From Trichinella spiralis (taxonomy: Eukaryota > Nematoda > Enoplea > Trichinellida > Trichinellidae): a stretch of DNA of 33,920 bases. Shown here piece by piece: positions 1 through 12,638 of this stretch; the stretch's first letter is position 1, and every line of letters starts with the position of its first letter. The notes beneath the pieces were generated by a model. That model ran no database searches. It worked only from the letters and a program-made list of their open reading frames with translations, and had not been told where the DNA came from. The stretch is taken from assembly GCA_000181795.3 (NCBI GenBank), contig CM012954.1, positions 15,545,809-15,579,728 on the forward strand, given 5' to 3'. Made by a program: the position numbers and the translations under genes.

Positions 1-678
1 TACTGTCCTTGCAGGAACCAACTTCATGTTTGGCATATTACCGGTATGGATTTACAACCTCATTCAATAATTGATATAATATATTATGCCTACTTATCTT
101 TTCAAATAAAACTGACTACTGTAAGTTGCTGTTTTTCTCATTGCAATTAAAGCATTCTAATTAACTATTCAAAAACCCTGCATTAATACGTAATTGCGAG
201 TGACGTTATTATACCTAATTATAAAATATTATGACCCACTTTTGTGTTTACATTGTATGTTAATCATTAATTAAAAAACTCTCACTGCTAAAATATGTTG
301 TTACGAGTGAAGTTGTTTAACCTAATTAGAAATTAAAATACTCAATGTTGCATTTACGTTGTATTTTAAACTTTCTAATTAGCATATTAAAATTAATCTT
401 ATATTTATACTTTGTTTTCCTAGATGTTACGGATTAATAACATTCTATTTATAGAAGATTACTTCCTATTTATCAAAAGATTATACTCGTTGCACCTTGT
501 CTAAGCTAATAGTTTATTTAATTTATACCAAGTTTACTTTTGCCACTGCCTAATTAAAGGAGACCCCGATTAACAATCTATAAGTAAAAAATTTATATTC
601 AAACAATAGCTAATTCATCACTAATAACTAAATATATTATTGTTAATTTAATGTTTACTATATTACACCCCTTTTAAC
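1..678. repeat. AT-rich non-coding DNA with a diverged ~105-bp tandem duplication
   Basis: No coding signal is seen. Roughly 181-280 and 288-385 are related copies of the same sequence: both contain a gagtga-type motif, then cctaatta, then a run ending gttta/gcattta-c-ttgta and taat-rich ends. The copies are strongly diverged, so the repeat is old. The rest is low-complexity A/T. Confidence 0.4.
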
Positions 679-867
679 TGTTTACATTACACTGTTTTAA
701 AGTAGAAATCTACTTTGACATTACATTATTTAATGTAAAAAACTGCTTTACACTAAAAATATATTATTATCACTATAAAATTAATGAATAATTAAAACCT
801 TTTATAGGATGAAATGTAAATGAAAAACTGATAAACTTTTCTACTTTAAAACAGTGTAATGTAAACA
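679..867. mobile_element. MITE-like element with perfect 30-bp terminal inverted repeats
   Basis: Bases 679-708 (beginning TGTTTACATTACAC) are the exact reverse complement of 838-867 (ending GTGTAATGTAAACA). The match is 30/30 and stops abruptly on both sides. The 129-bp interior is AT-rich with no ORF. Short length, perfect inverted ends and no coding capacity fit a non-autonomous DNA transposon (MITE). I see no clear target-site duplication beside the ends, so the superfamily is undetermined. Perfect arms suggest a fairly recent insertion, or a hairpin kept identical by repair. Confidence 0.55.
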
Positions 868-1017
868 AAAGCTGAATTTGCTTAATTATTAGATGAATGA
901 ACATTATATTTTATTCATCATTTAAGTTCATAAATGAAAAAATTAATGTAAAAATTTTTAACAAGTTTAAACTATTTAGCATGATTATACGGGGAAACTC
1001 TCGATGGAGATTAATTT

Positions 1018-1560
1018 CTAATGTATAATGCCTAAACTGATGAAAGGTGCAACGCCAAATGAACTAGTTAAAGGTGTGACGGCAAATCTGATGTCAATCA
1101 TTGGCCAAGTGTCAGAGCCAGCGTAACAATAACACAAACGCATAGCGACGCTTACCGTTCCTCTTGGGGGAGTAACGATCACCACTAGATTGGCACTGAA
1201 ACAGAGTCTCAGCACTACGTCAACTGCGAATTTGCATATCTGCCTCTAGGACAGATACGTCTTACGAATTCACATAGGTGTTGAAATCCCATTGCACAAG
1301 ATTTCAAACAACGTCCATTTCCACACAAATGGACAGGGTCATCTCTTTAAAATCGGTCTCTGGCCAGCACGGGACTAGGAGACTCCGCCGAGGGAAGTCC
1401 CCGTTAACGGGCAGGAGGGCGGGGGGCGGCGCGGGGGCGGCCGGGCTGAAAAAAAACCTTGCTTGAGATCCCATTGCTGGGATCCGAGCAAGGCGGCAGG
1501 CCTCTGGTACCGCAACCGGGAGAGGAAGAGGTGAGCTTTGAAAATATGGACTTTCATCAT
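1018..1560. other. GC-rich island with serial hairpins; possible structured RNA or degenerate element
   Basis: Base composition jumps from about 25-30% GC to well over 60% at about 1360-1500. Several clean inverted repeats follow one another: 1281-1288/1300-1307 (8 bp), 1313-1320/1327-1334 (8 bp, 6-nt loop), 1371-1376/1396-1401 (6 bp), the palindrome CCCGTTAACGGG at 1400-1411, and 1457-1473/1478-1493 (about 16 paired bases around a TTGC tetraloop). No long ORF with family resemblance is present. This could be a non-coding RNA gene, part of a decayed element, or a chance GC island; I cannot assign a family. Confidence 0.35.
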
Positions 1561-4500
1561 TTGATACGGTTAGGGTCGCGTCGTGCAGTGTAACCCGTCG
1601 AACTCCTGCACACCACCCTATCTCACATTCCTCCTATCCTTGCACTGCTATTCTCAAGCAATTACTTATTCTAATACTCAAACTATAGCAGTGCTAAAAA
1701 CTCACTATGCTCAAAATGTCCTTTGAAATGATCGACAAATTATGCAACCATTTCTCTTTCCGCAAATGAACCCTAAACTCAACTCGAAAGGCATGGGACA
1801 TGAAAACGTTCAAATGCGGAAAGCCACTCAAATTCATTAAAATAATACTCATGATCTACATCCAGTTACTCTAATTAACAAACTTTTGAATTAAATGCTC
1901 GATAACTTACAGCTCGAGTTCATATAAATTACAGACTCAAGAACTTCTCAGTGAACTTTAACTAATTAGACTAACTCAAAGAATTATACTTACCTAACTT
2001 ACCCTTGTCTTTGGAATGTCTTCTTTTATCTTCTATTCTTCTGTATCTAAATGTAGAAGAATTAATTTAATGAAATAATGTTATAATAAATAAAAAAACA
2101 AAGCCGTTTTTAGTGGTCTTCTTCGTCTGTCATTGCATTGAAAGCGCCATTGTTCATTCGCCGCACCTCGTTCGCCTACAATCATTTGAAATGAATTTCT
2201 AGAGCAACTAATAGTAGCCTCCGGAAAATTTACATAAAGTTCATTTCCAATGATTAACAAGTATGAAACGTATTTCATTTCGTTGAACAAACATTATTTG
2301 GGCCACGCTTAAGCTCAAAAGCTAACAAATTGAAATTGCATGCTAATTTTAGTAGAATCTGCACCACGCCTTTGTTTGAAAAGATAACATTTTCTATATC
2401 TAAGAACATGCTTTATTTAATACTTAATGCAGAATCAGATTGAGCAAATATGATTCAACGCTGCTATTAGTCTACAAAGTCAATATGCCTTATGAATGGC
2501 TAATATGAAGGCAATTTTCAAACGGCCTCTATTTGCATAAATGTCAGACACTGCGCACGCAACGTTAAAAGCCGGCTTAAGTAAGTTGTATATGCTACAC
2601 AATGATGAATTAGAAGATAATGTCAACATAATATTAGCAATGGGTGTGCACCCTGCGCCCATTGTTTGCGTTGGTTGCCCCCTCTGGCACGCAAATGTAG
2701 CTGGATGAAAATGTTGATTTATCTAATGTCCTAATGATGTGAAATTTCATAAAGGACATGAAGTGATAATAAAATTAAATAATCTCTGTATAAAAACGGT
2801 TTTTTTCTGTCTTGCATAATAGAAAACACTGAGCGCTTAGTCATATTTATAACCTGCTTAGTTCAGAATGCAATTGAATGCCATAATAAGCAAGTGAAAA
2901 TTCAAAAATTTCTTCAAGAATTTGAACTTTCAACTATATGTAATTCAGAATTCCGCTTTAGAAGTATTTTAAGTTTTACGCGTCCTCAAATTGAAGAATG
3001 CTTCGATACTTAGATATATATGCATTCATAGCAAAACATCAGGAAAATAGGTTTCAGTATTAAATTTCTACTGAATGTGGCTTTTTTTACCTTCACGTTG
3101 GTTGCGCACCGCCACGGTTCATCAAACATAATTGAAATAAAGTAGTAACTATATTACTATGGATGCAATGTTTGCTTTTTTCTAATGTGTACATTATTTA
3201 GTAACCTTCTTATCAGTTATTTGGCAATTTTAATAATGCATATTACTGTATTTTTAATTACATTTCTATGGTTTCATTTTGTGATGCATACTTAATATTA
3301 TAATTTTTTTAATTTCCTCATTTTATCATCCATGCTTTGCACTCTGTCCTCATGTGAAATAAATCTGTCTGTTGGAGTTACGCCATTAATGTGAAATAAG
3401 ATTTGCGTTTATTTCACTGACAGCACTGAAGCTGTAGTGAAGCCAAGCCGGTTGCCATCAGTTTAATACCTGCGGATTCGCATATACTATTAATTTATTG
3501 CTTTGTGGTTCATGCCTAAATTCCAGATATATTTTACTCCCGTTCGTGTTTTCTGCCTTTTGTGCTTGTTTGCGCACAATTAGACGTTGCTTGAAATGCT
3601 TCACATTCCCGCAGCCAAACAAAAAAGTCAAACTGATTAGTAGATACAATTTTCCAGTAGCCACAAATGCACTTTTCTTCCACGGCTATCTTATTTTGCA
3701 CCTGTCTTTGCAACAAACTCTGCCTACTTTATCATATGCAAATTTCCATGTTTCACTTTGCATTGGCTGACACTACGACGCGTTTTATGCGTCTATCTTG
3801 ACTGTCTAATTTAGTCCCCCAATCTTCTAGAATTCACTTTGTCACAACATCGTAATAAATCAGTATGAGTCCTGGAGTATTTTTTAAAGCAGCAAGGTTT
3901 AAAGAAGCACTTTGTTATGAACCGCCAACAAAATAACAAAACTCCATCGACATACTGCAACTTGTAAGTGCTGTGCTTTAGAGGCAGCGCTGCTGTCTTT
4001 CCACTCATTAATATGCTTCAAAGTCTCTACTAATGGTCGGTATTAATTGCCCTCTTCGTTCCTCAATGCGTGTGAAGGTGGCTAGATTTTTGTTGCATAA
4101 ACCAATCTTCCGGTAATCAGCTTCTTGATGAAAGTTTTAAGCGCTTTAGATCTTTTGAAGGACCTCTTGCAAAACAAACCGACCTCTCGAATCACTCCTA
4201 AACAGTTGCAAATGGCTTGAAATTCGAAGAATTAGTAATGGTCAAACTCAAGTACTGACTTCTTGTACGCCTCTTTTGTATCTTCAACTACTGAGATCAA
4301 ATGGCAGGATTATACCAGAAACCAAACGCTGCATAATTACGAGCGCATTCGTTGCAGTGTTCCTATTTGTCCATAGTGGTTAATCAGTGCATTTTTCTGT
4401 GAGAATGAATTCGTGAATACGACTGGCTTGTTTAGAAGATATCTATATCTTGTACTGTCATCAACCTCTACTGTAAAGATGATAGTGAACGACAGATTAT

Positions 4501-7500
4501 CTGTTATTTCTGATGAGCACTTCTGTGATACGTTGTCAATAAAAGTGGCTTTACGCATAAGTAAGGGTGGCATAAAATTTTCCAAATAAGGAAGAGGCCG
4601 CTCAAGTTGTTCCCCGTACCAACGCTACTGTTTACAAACCATTATTTATTAGCAGGGGAGTAGTCACTTTTAACTTTTCACCATGAATGTTATGATGTAT
4701 AAGTATAAATTTTCAAAATTTCAAAATGACTGAAATATGGGTAGAACAATGAATGTCTTCTACTTACATATTCTCTTTCTTCCTTTGTCAGATCTATGTA
4801 TGCATTTCCAACAATTCCCACTCTGGAAAAGTAATTAGGAATTAGAAATTTATGAAAATCCTATGAATTTTAATATTATTATCAAGCACTGCTATTCATC
4901 TTCAGTTATCTTTTACATCATGGATATTGAATATTTGTTTATCTGATGATAAACATGCAAATCCGCAATACATAACCATATATTTATTGTATCACTTACT
5001 TGTTTATAATATGCAGATGAATTTCAGCATGTAGAAAATGCTGAAGGGTTGTAGTTTCAAGGATCAAGTAATTGCTATATTAATATGATACTTGTTTGTC
5101 TGCAGTTACTATAAAAACAAAAGTAACATGGAAATTGGAATATTTCAATATAAGTAATAAACCGGAAAAACCAAATTTATTTGTCATATTAGGCAAATCA
5201 TGCATAGAATATCTGCACCTTATCGAATAATACTTACATTTTAATTATAGACGATATACAAGAGTGTGATTAAATTTACGAGCCTTCTATTATGAAGTCA
5301 AACTAAATAAGTGACCACAAAGGCGGCATTCTGCCATATAGTATGATAGTAAGTAAAGTTGCCTTTGGATATGCAACCTATTTTTGCTGCGTGAGAGCGT
5401 AATAGCATAAATTATAAGTGTAGTTTTATTAATTTGTCTGTTATAATCAGAGTTCTTTTGCTTAAAGGCATGTAAGCTGATGAACAGTGCAAATAGTATG
5501 GAAATTCATTTCATTAATTTCAATAAATACATTAGCATTACTGGTTCAATTTGTTATATTAACAAATGTAATTGTTGTATGTTGTAAAAAAATTGAAATT
5601 GTTATTCTTTATACTACGTCATATTTTATATTACCATCATATATTTAGGCGGATAATAGATAACTTTGAAAGAAAAGCGGAAGAACCAGTTAACGGAAAA
5701 TGAAATTTTATTACATACAATTTCTAAAGAATCTCTGAAATGAATTCCTTTTTTTAACTCTCATTACTGGAAATTATTAATTTTGCTCCTACATCCAAGC
5801 ATAGAATGAATGTTAGTAAAAAATAGAAATCTGATGGTTTTTAGCGGGAATATCATTAAAGACCTACAAGCTAAGATAAAATAAATTTAATGAAGTGCAA
5901 AAATTAAAGTTCAACCATACAGAAAAAGCATCAGTTACGTTGGAAACCGTTAAAACACTTCCACAAGTTACGTGATTAATACTAACACGGTAATTCGGTT
6001 TCAGTAACTCACCATTAGAAAGAAGATTTGTTGGGGAATTCAATGAGGCTGTACATAAGTATTGGTACCGGTACTGTGGATAAACTATTCGACAAAATTT
6101 TGGATAATGTACTGGGCAGTAGTAGATTTCAGCAATTATTCTGCAGGTTTCTGATGGATTCCTCAGTACAGTCATCTTGCACAATATTGGTTGCACTCCA
6201 TTTGTGATTAGCAGGTTGTTTTATGTGAGGCATATATGAACAGAAAAGCATAGAAGGTCTGAAATGAAATAACAGTTTCTGAAAATAGTATTGAAGAGAA
6301 GAGCAGAACGCTCCTCTTGACTGCTGCTCAACACACTGAAAGACTAAATAACCATGAGAATGAAATTCTTCAAATTTATACAGGGTTAAGTCGACGGAAT
6401 TAGCATATGACATTGCCTTAGGTAAAATCAATTCACTGTTAATCCTAAAAGCGTAATTACATTACATTACATTACATTACAATCGAACATTTCTTTAACC
6501 CCTTCAGACACAAATTTTTTTCTGTGGAACAGTCTTTTTTTAATATGCGTTTTAGACATATTATGTTTTCTGAGGAAAGTGATAATCGTAATCCAAGCAA
6601 TTATGAGGGCGTTGAGGGGAGTAAATATAATGTGCATTTTCCGTTAAAGCAGATTGGATCAAAATTGATACAGGTAATCTAAGCAACTGTACTCAGCACC
6701 TTAAAACTTTGGAAACTGCTGTCAATTTTAGCACCATCTTCACATCAAGGTTTAGTATTAAAAAATTATTATTTTTAATTTCTGCTCAGTTCTCAATTTA
6801 TACATCAAAATGCAAATTCATGTTTTTTCATCTCATCTACATGTACAGTAGGGTGCATTATAAAAACTCTACAAAGATGAGAAGAAAATTGGCAATAAAA
6901 TATTGTTAAGACCAGTGTCAAGAGCTCGTAAACACAAGAATGGCTAACAAGCACGTTTTAGTGAATAGCTATGCTGCATAAAACATTATGTATCAAAATT
7001 GATACCTTTGGCATTAAACGTTTTAATTATGAATGTTACTTCGTATGTATTTAACCTTTATGTAATATAATACAATATAGATAAATTTATTTTTAAGTGT
7101 ATTCTTCATGAATGTAAAAGATGGAAAATTAGATTGATCAAACATGTAAAATATTGCACTGCGCTGCTCATTTTGAATACACAATTTACTCAAATGCCAT
7201 GATGTTGCATATACTAAAAATCACGCATACTGATTCTGTTTCAAGAAAGCAGCAGAATAGTATAGATTAAGATAGACAATGCCTCACATTTACTACATAT
7301 TTATTGCAAAAACAATGGGCATTTTTTCATGAAATCCTCAATAACAGTATCATTCAACGATGTAAAAAACAACTCAACAACAAAAGTATAAATTAAGAAA
7401 AAAAGGCTTCAACCGTTCGCCAAAAAACATCAGAGGCAAAAATAGCCCAACGCATATACGAATAGATCCATAAAACGATTTACTCTCAAAATCATATGAA

Positions 7501-9360
7501 TCAATTAGAAAAATTAGAAAACAACAACAAATTTCGTCTCAAAATTGCTTGTGGAGTACTTGGTGAGATATTGACTTTAAGCTTGAAATAAAATAGAACA
7601 TTAGTGGAACAGAAAACAAAAGAATTATTATATATAGACAATAAATATGCAAGGAAAGGCATTTTGTAAAAAATTTATTACAATGAATTTAAAAATTTCA
7701 GCGAAAAAATCATATCAATCAAATAAAATTTCTTCCTGACTTTTCTTTATCATGTACAGCATCTTAAATCTTCAAAATTTTCAAACGTAATTTCTTCGAT
7801 TAATGGCGCTTCTGAAGTGATAATTTCTAAATATAAACAAACACAATAAAATATAAATATATCATAAAATATATTATATATTAAATGTAAATATATACAA
7901 ATAAATATAATAAGTAAATAAAGAGATGGAAATGCAAATTTGATGCAATATCGCATTTATTCCTTTCATAAATGTCAAATTTTGAAATCAGTTGTTTTAT
8001 AAATTTCTCAAAAAATCATTGATCACATATTATTCAAAATTTATGAGCATTTATTCCAGGGGCTACTGCTATCAATAATAACAAATGCAATAACAAATTC
8101 GTGCACACTCCTATCAACGTTTCATTATTTTTACAAAACTTTAAAGTGAAAATCAAGCGGTTGAGAAAAATACCATGGATGCGGACATTTAGTTGTGTTA
8201 ACCATTTAATTTAATTATTATTATTTCAATTTTACACACATGCCATAGCAAGCTACCACATTAAAACCACATTGTCACATGAGGCACATAGGTACAGTTA
8301 AAAAGCGAAATACAATTCAAAGAGGGACATGTTTGGTATGAATAAAACGCTAATTGGATAATAAATATCATGTACTACATGGTATTAAATGAAATGATTA
8401 GTTTTTGAACAAAGAGAGACATGCAAGGAATACGTTATGACATTCAGGCATTAATACAAGTTAAAGGAAGATAATGTTGAAAATTAATTTTTATCAAGCA
8501 TAATAAAATGATATATAAATAGGAAATGAGTATGTTGAGCGAATTATTTCCATTTCTGTTTGTTCTGAAACAACATCCAACAAATTTATCAAAACAGAGT
8601 GAAAATGAAGAAAAAATGGATTGCTGAAACAAGTAATATATTGCAAAATGCAGCGTAGTTTGATTGCATTCCAAACTCAAAATAGGAAAATGTTACGTTC
8701 GATGAAAATCACGCATCCTAGTTATGTTTTGAGGAAGTTAGAGATTGGCAGCTTCCGTATGTATTAAGATATGGGCAATGCGCTAACTTAATTAGCCATT
8801 TATTCGAAAACTACACCATAGTTTCATGCTGATGCTGCATAGCACTATTCTTCATCATTTCGAATAACCTCTATTAAAGAAAAAGAAGAAGTTTCGAGAA
8901 AAAACTTTTGGACATTTTTCACAAAACAATGAAGTAAGAAATATGCGATATAAGTACCCTTGAAAAGAAAAGAAATGAAATATACAATTAAATAAATATG
9001 TAAGATAAATGAATTTACAAAGATTTATCGCCAATGTTCAATTAATCGAGCGAACAGAAGTATCACCTGCAAACAAAATTTGTTCCTGACTTTCGTTTTT
9101 TTGTTACAGAATGCTTAAAATTTCAAATTTTTTTAAGCATAATTTCTTCGTTTCACTACTCTCCTCAAATAGATATTAGCGAAAATTATGACAGGAGAAT
9201 GCAATTCTGACGCAATATTCACTTTCTCTCTTCTATAAATGTTAAATTCTCTTGGCAGCTTGGCTAATTCATTGTATCTATAAGTTCACTTGTGATGGAT
9301 TGTTAATTAATTTATTTTTATTGCTTTTCCAATTAAGGTTTACGCAAACTATTCCATCCA
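1561..9360. other. AT-rich intergenic DNA, no supportable gene
   Basis: Open frames here are short, often lack an ATG and overlap each other on both strands. The tract 3430-4640 is slightly less AT-rich and carries coding-looking minus-strand frames without recognisable homology. A pentanucleotide (ATTAC)n run of about five units lies at about 6457-6481. From about 7200 onward the DNA belongs to the diverged ~1.3-1.5-kb repeat family annotated separately. Confidence 0.5.
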
Positions 9361-10920
9361 CGCAACCATGCCACGTTAATTAATAAGTGCAATGCATATA
9401 AAGCCCCGCGCAACGCTAAAGCATAGCAAAGCACGGTATTCAACGCCAAGATGATTGTAGGGCTATTATACAAAAATCCATCCAGAACAACATAAAAAAT
9501 AAGAATTTCGTAATAAGAATTATTTAATAAACTTATGTGATGATGTACAAGACTATTACGTGAAACTAGTAATTTTTAGCATTAAATGGAAAACTGACAA
9601 AGTAATATCTAGCACTTCTCAGATATGCAGCGCAAATGATTTATGGGCAAATTACTGAGATGTACTTTTCATTTCAGGAATTGAACGATTAGTAATTACA
9701 AGAAAACCAGTGACTCATATCAACTTCATCTTATGTGTGCATTTGTGAATATTCACCACAACCCGCTCCAAACATTAAACGTACAATTCATAGCTCAGCA
9801 GTGCTCTTCCAACGCCTTGCTCAGGCATGAACTAGCCACGTTAATCAAGCGAACAAGCGCTACGCTATTGATAACGTAACCATGCCACGTTAATTAATAA
9901 GTGCAATGCATATAAAGCCCCGCGCAACGCTAAAGCATAGCAAAGCACGGCATTCAACGACCAAGACGGATGAAGGGCTATTGTACAAAAAACCAACAGG
10001 AATAACATAAAAAATGAGAATTTCGAAATCAGCACTATTTAATGAACTTATTGGATAATATACAAGACAATTACAATACGCTTGTAATTTTTTGAATTAA
10101 AAAATGAAAAAACTGAAAAGGCAGTATCCAGCTCGTTGAAGATATGCAACGCAAATCATTTACGGGCAAATTACTGAGATGTACTTTTCATTTCATGAAT
10201 TGAACGATTAGTAATTACAAGAAAACCAATGACTCATATCAGCTTCATCTTATATGTGTATTTGTGAATATTCACCACAACCCGCTCCAAACATTAAACG
10301 TACAATTCATAGCTCAGCAGTGCTCTTCCAACGCTTTGCCCAGGCATGAACTAGCCACGTTAATCAAGCAAAGAAGCGGTACGCTATTGATAACGTAACC
10401 ATGTCACGTTAATTAACAAGTGCAATGCATATAAAGCCCCGCGCAACGCTAAAGCATAGCAAAGCACGGCATTCAACGCCAAGATGATTTTAGGGCTATT
10501 ATACAAAAATCCATCCAGAACAACATAAAAAATAAGAATTTCGTTATAAGAATTATTTTATAAACTTATGTGGTGATGTACAAGATTATAACGTGAAACT
10601 AGTAATTTTTAGTATTAAAAAATGGAAAACTGACAAAGTAATATCTAGCACTTCTCAGATATGAAGCGCAAATCATTTATGGGGAAATTACTGAGATGTA
10701 CTTTTCATTTCATGAATTGAACGATTAGTAATTACAAGAAAACCAATGACTCATATCAGCTTAATCTTATGTGTGTTTCTGAATATTCACCACAACCCGC
10801 TCAAAACATTAAACATACAATTCATAGCACAGCAGTGCGCTTCCAACGCTTTGCCCAGGCCCGTGCTAGCCACGTTAATCAAGCGAGCATGCGCTCCTCT
10901 ATTAATAACGCAACCATGCC
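9361..10920 (+). repeat. Three tandem ~515-bp units, each with a TATA-bearing conserved core
   Basis: Units begin at 9361, 9875 and 10394 (cg-aaccatg-cacgttaat), and a truncated fourth start lies at 10909, giving periods of 514, 519 and 515 bp. Each full unit opens with a ~90-bp core that is almost invariant and contains TATAAAG (first copy 9397-9403), followed by GCCCCGCGCAACGC and, about 45 nt after the TATA, ATTCAACG. The layout resembles a Pol II core promoter, but the ATG after it opens only very short frames. The units may be satellite DNA or repeated promoter/ncRNA modules. Confidence 0.75.
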
Positions 10921-11813
10921 TTTGTGAAATTTTATTGCAAATTTTTATAGAATCAAGGGAAAAGAAGTTTCTTGATAAAATAAGATTTGTTCCTGATTGT
11001 TGTTTATCGCTTACAGCATCATTAAACTTTATGATTTTTTAAACGTAATTTCTTTGATTAATTGCGCATCTCAAATGAAAATTAGTCAAAAGGAACAGAT
11101 AGAAAAGCAAATTGGATGCAATATTGCATTTACTCCATTCATAAATGTCAAAATTGTGAGGCAGTTGAATAATCAAATTTTTCAAAAAATCAAAAATTGC
11201 ATATTATGCAGGATTTATCAATATTTATTCCACGCACTTCAGCTTTTAATTATTACAAATGCAATGAATGATACGCAGCATTTTCCTATTAACGTTCTAT
11301 AACAATTACTGAACTTTGAAGAGATTCTCACCTTTTTTGGAAAATCCCACGGGTTGCGACAGCTATTTGTGATAAGTTCCTAATTTATTTACTATTATTA
11401 CAATGTCATACAACTGTTATCGCAAACTGCCATATTAAAACAACATTTCCACATGCAACATATAGCTACAGTTGAAAAGCGAAAAACAGTTCAAAGAACG
11501 ACATGTTTCGTATCACTGAGAAGCTACTTGATTAAGAAAAATGATGAACTACATGACACTAAATGAAATGATAATTTTTTGAACAAATTTAGACATGTTA
11601 ATCGTACGTCATGACATTCAGGTATTAGACAATGTTGAAGGAAAATAACGCTGAAACTTCATTTCAACTATGCATTATATAAATATAAATTAATAAGAAA
11701 TGTGTATGTTGAACGATTTATTTCCATTTCAGCTTGTTCTAAAACAACTACAAACGAATTAATCAAAGCAGACTGAAAATGAAGGAAAAATGGTTTGGCT
11801 AAACAAGTAAAAT

Positions 11814-12638
11814 NNNNNNNNNNNNNNNNNNNNNNNNNNNNNNNNNNNNNNNNNNNNNNNNNNNNNNNNNNNNNNNNNNNNNNNNNNNNNNNNNNNNNNN
11901 NNNNNNNNNNNNNNNNNNNNNNNNNNNNNNNNNNNNNNNNNNNNNNNNNNNNNNNNNNNNNNNNNNNNNNNNNNNNNNNNNNNNNNNNNNNNNNNNNNNN
12001 NNNNNNNNNNNNNNNNNNNNNNNNNNNNNNNNNNNNNNNNNNNNNNNNNNNNNNNNNNNNNNNNNNNNNNNNNNNNNNNNNNNNNNNNNNNNNNNNNNNN
12101 NNNNNNNNNNNNNNNNNNNNNNNNNNNNNNNNNNNNNNNNNNNNNNNNNNNNNNNNNNNNNNNNNNNNNNNNNNNNNNNNNNNNNNNNNNNNNNNNNNNN
12201 NNNNNNNNNNNNNNNNNNNNNNNNNNNNNNNNNNNNNNNNNNNNNNNNNNNNNNNNNNNNNNNNNNNNNNNNNNNNNNNNNNNNNNNNNNNNNNNNNNNN
12301 NNNNNNNNNNNNNNNNNNNNNNNNNNNNNNNNNNNNNNNNNNNNNNNNNNNNNNNNNNNNNNNNNNNNNNNNNNNNNNNNNNNNNNNNNNNNNNNNNNNN
12401 NNNNNNNNNNNNNNNNNNNNNNNNNNNNNNNNNNNNNNNNNNNNNNNNNNNNNNNNNNNNNNNNNNNNNNNNNNNNNNNNNNNNNNNNNNNNNNNNNNNN
12501 NNNNNNNNNNNNNNNNNNNNNNNNNNNNNNNNNNNNNNNNNNNNNNNNNNNNNNNNNNNNNNNNNNNNNNNNNNNNNNNNNNNNNNNNNNNNNNNNNNNN
12601 NNNNNNNNNNNNNNNNNNNNNNNNNNNNNNNNNNNNNN
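11814..12638. other. Assembly gap (825 Ns)
   Basis: This is an unbroken run of N. It sits inside the diverged ~1.3-1.5-kb repeat family, a likely reason for the failed assembly. The long open frames crossing it are artefacts. Confidence 0.99.

Noticed and set aside
1360-1500. RNase P or ribosomal RNA gene
   Set aside because: Only a short GAGGGAAGTCC resemblance; the partner motifs of the RNase P core and any recognisable rRNA core sequence were not found.
5864-6431. Two overlapping minus-strand frames of 100-110 codons
   Set aside because: They overlap in different frames, have no recognised domain and no consistent splice sites joining them; too weak to call a gene.
9361-10920. Tandem LTRs as an explanation of the 515-bp units
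   Set aside because: Units have no TG...CA boundaries, no primer-binding site or internal coding region beside them, and they abut directly head to tail; a satellite fits better.
10746-11302. Two overlapping plus-strand frames of about 100 codons
   Set aside because: The first starts inside the tandem repeat (the same ATG opens only a 12-codon frame in units 1 and 2) and both run into diverged repeat DNA; no homology or codon bias.
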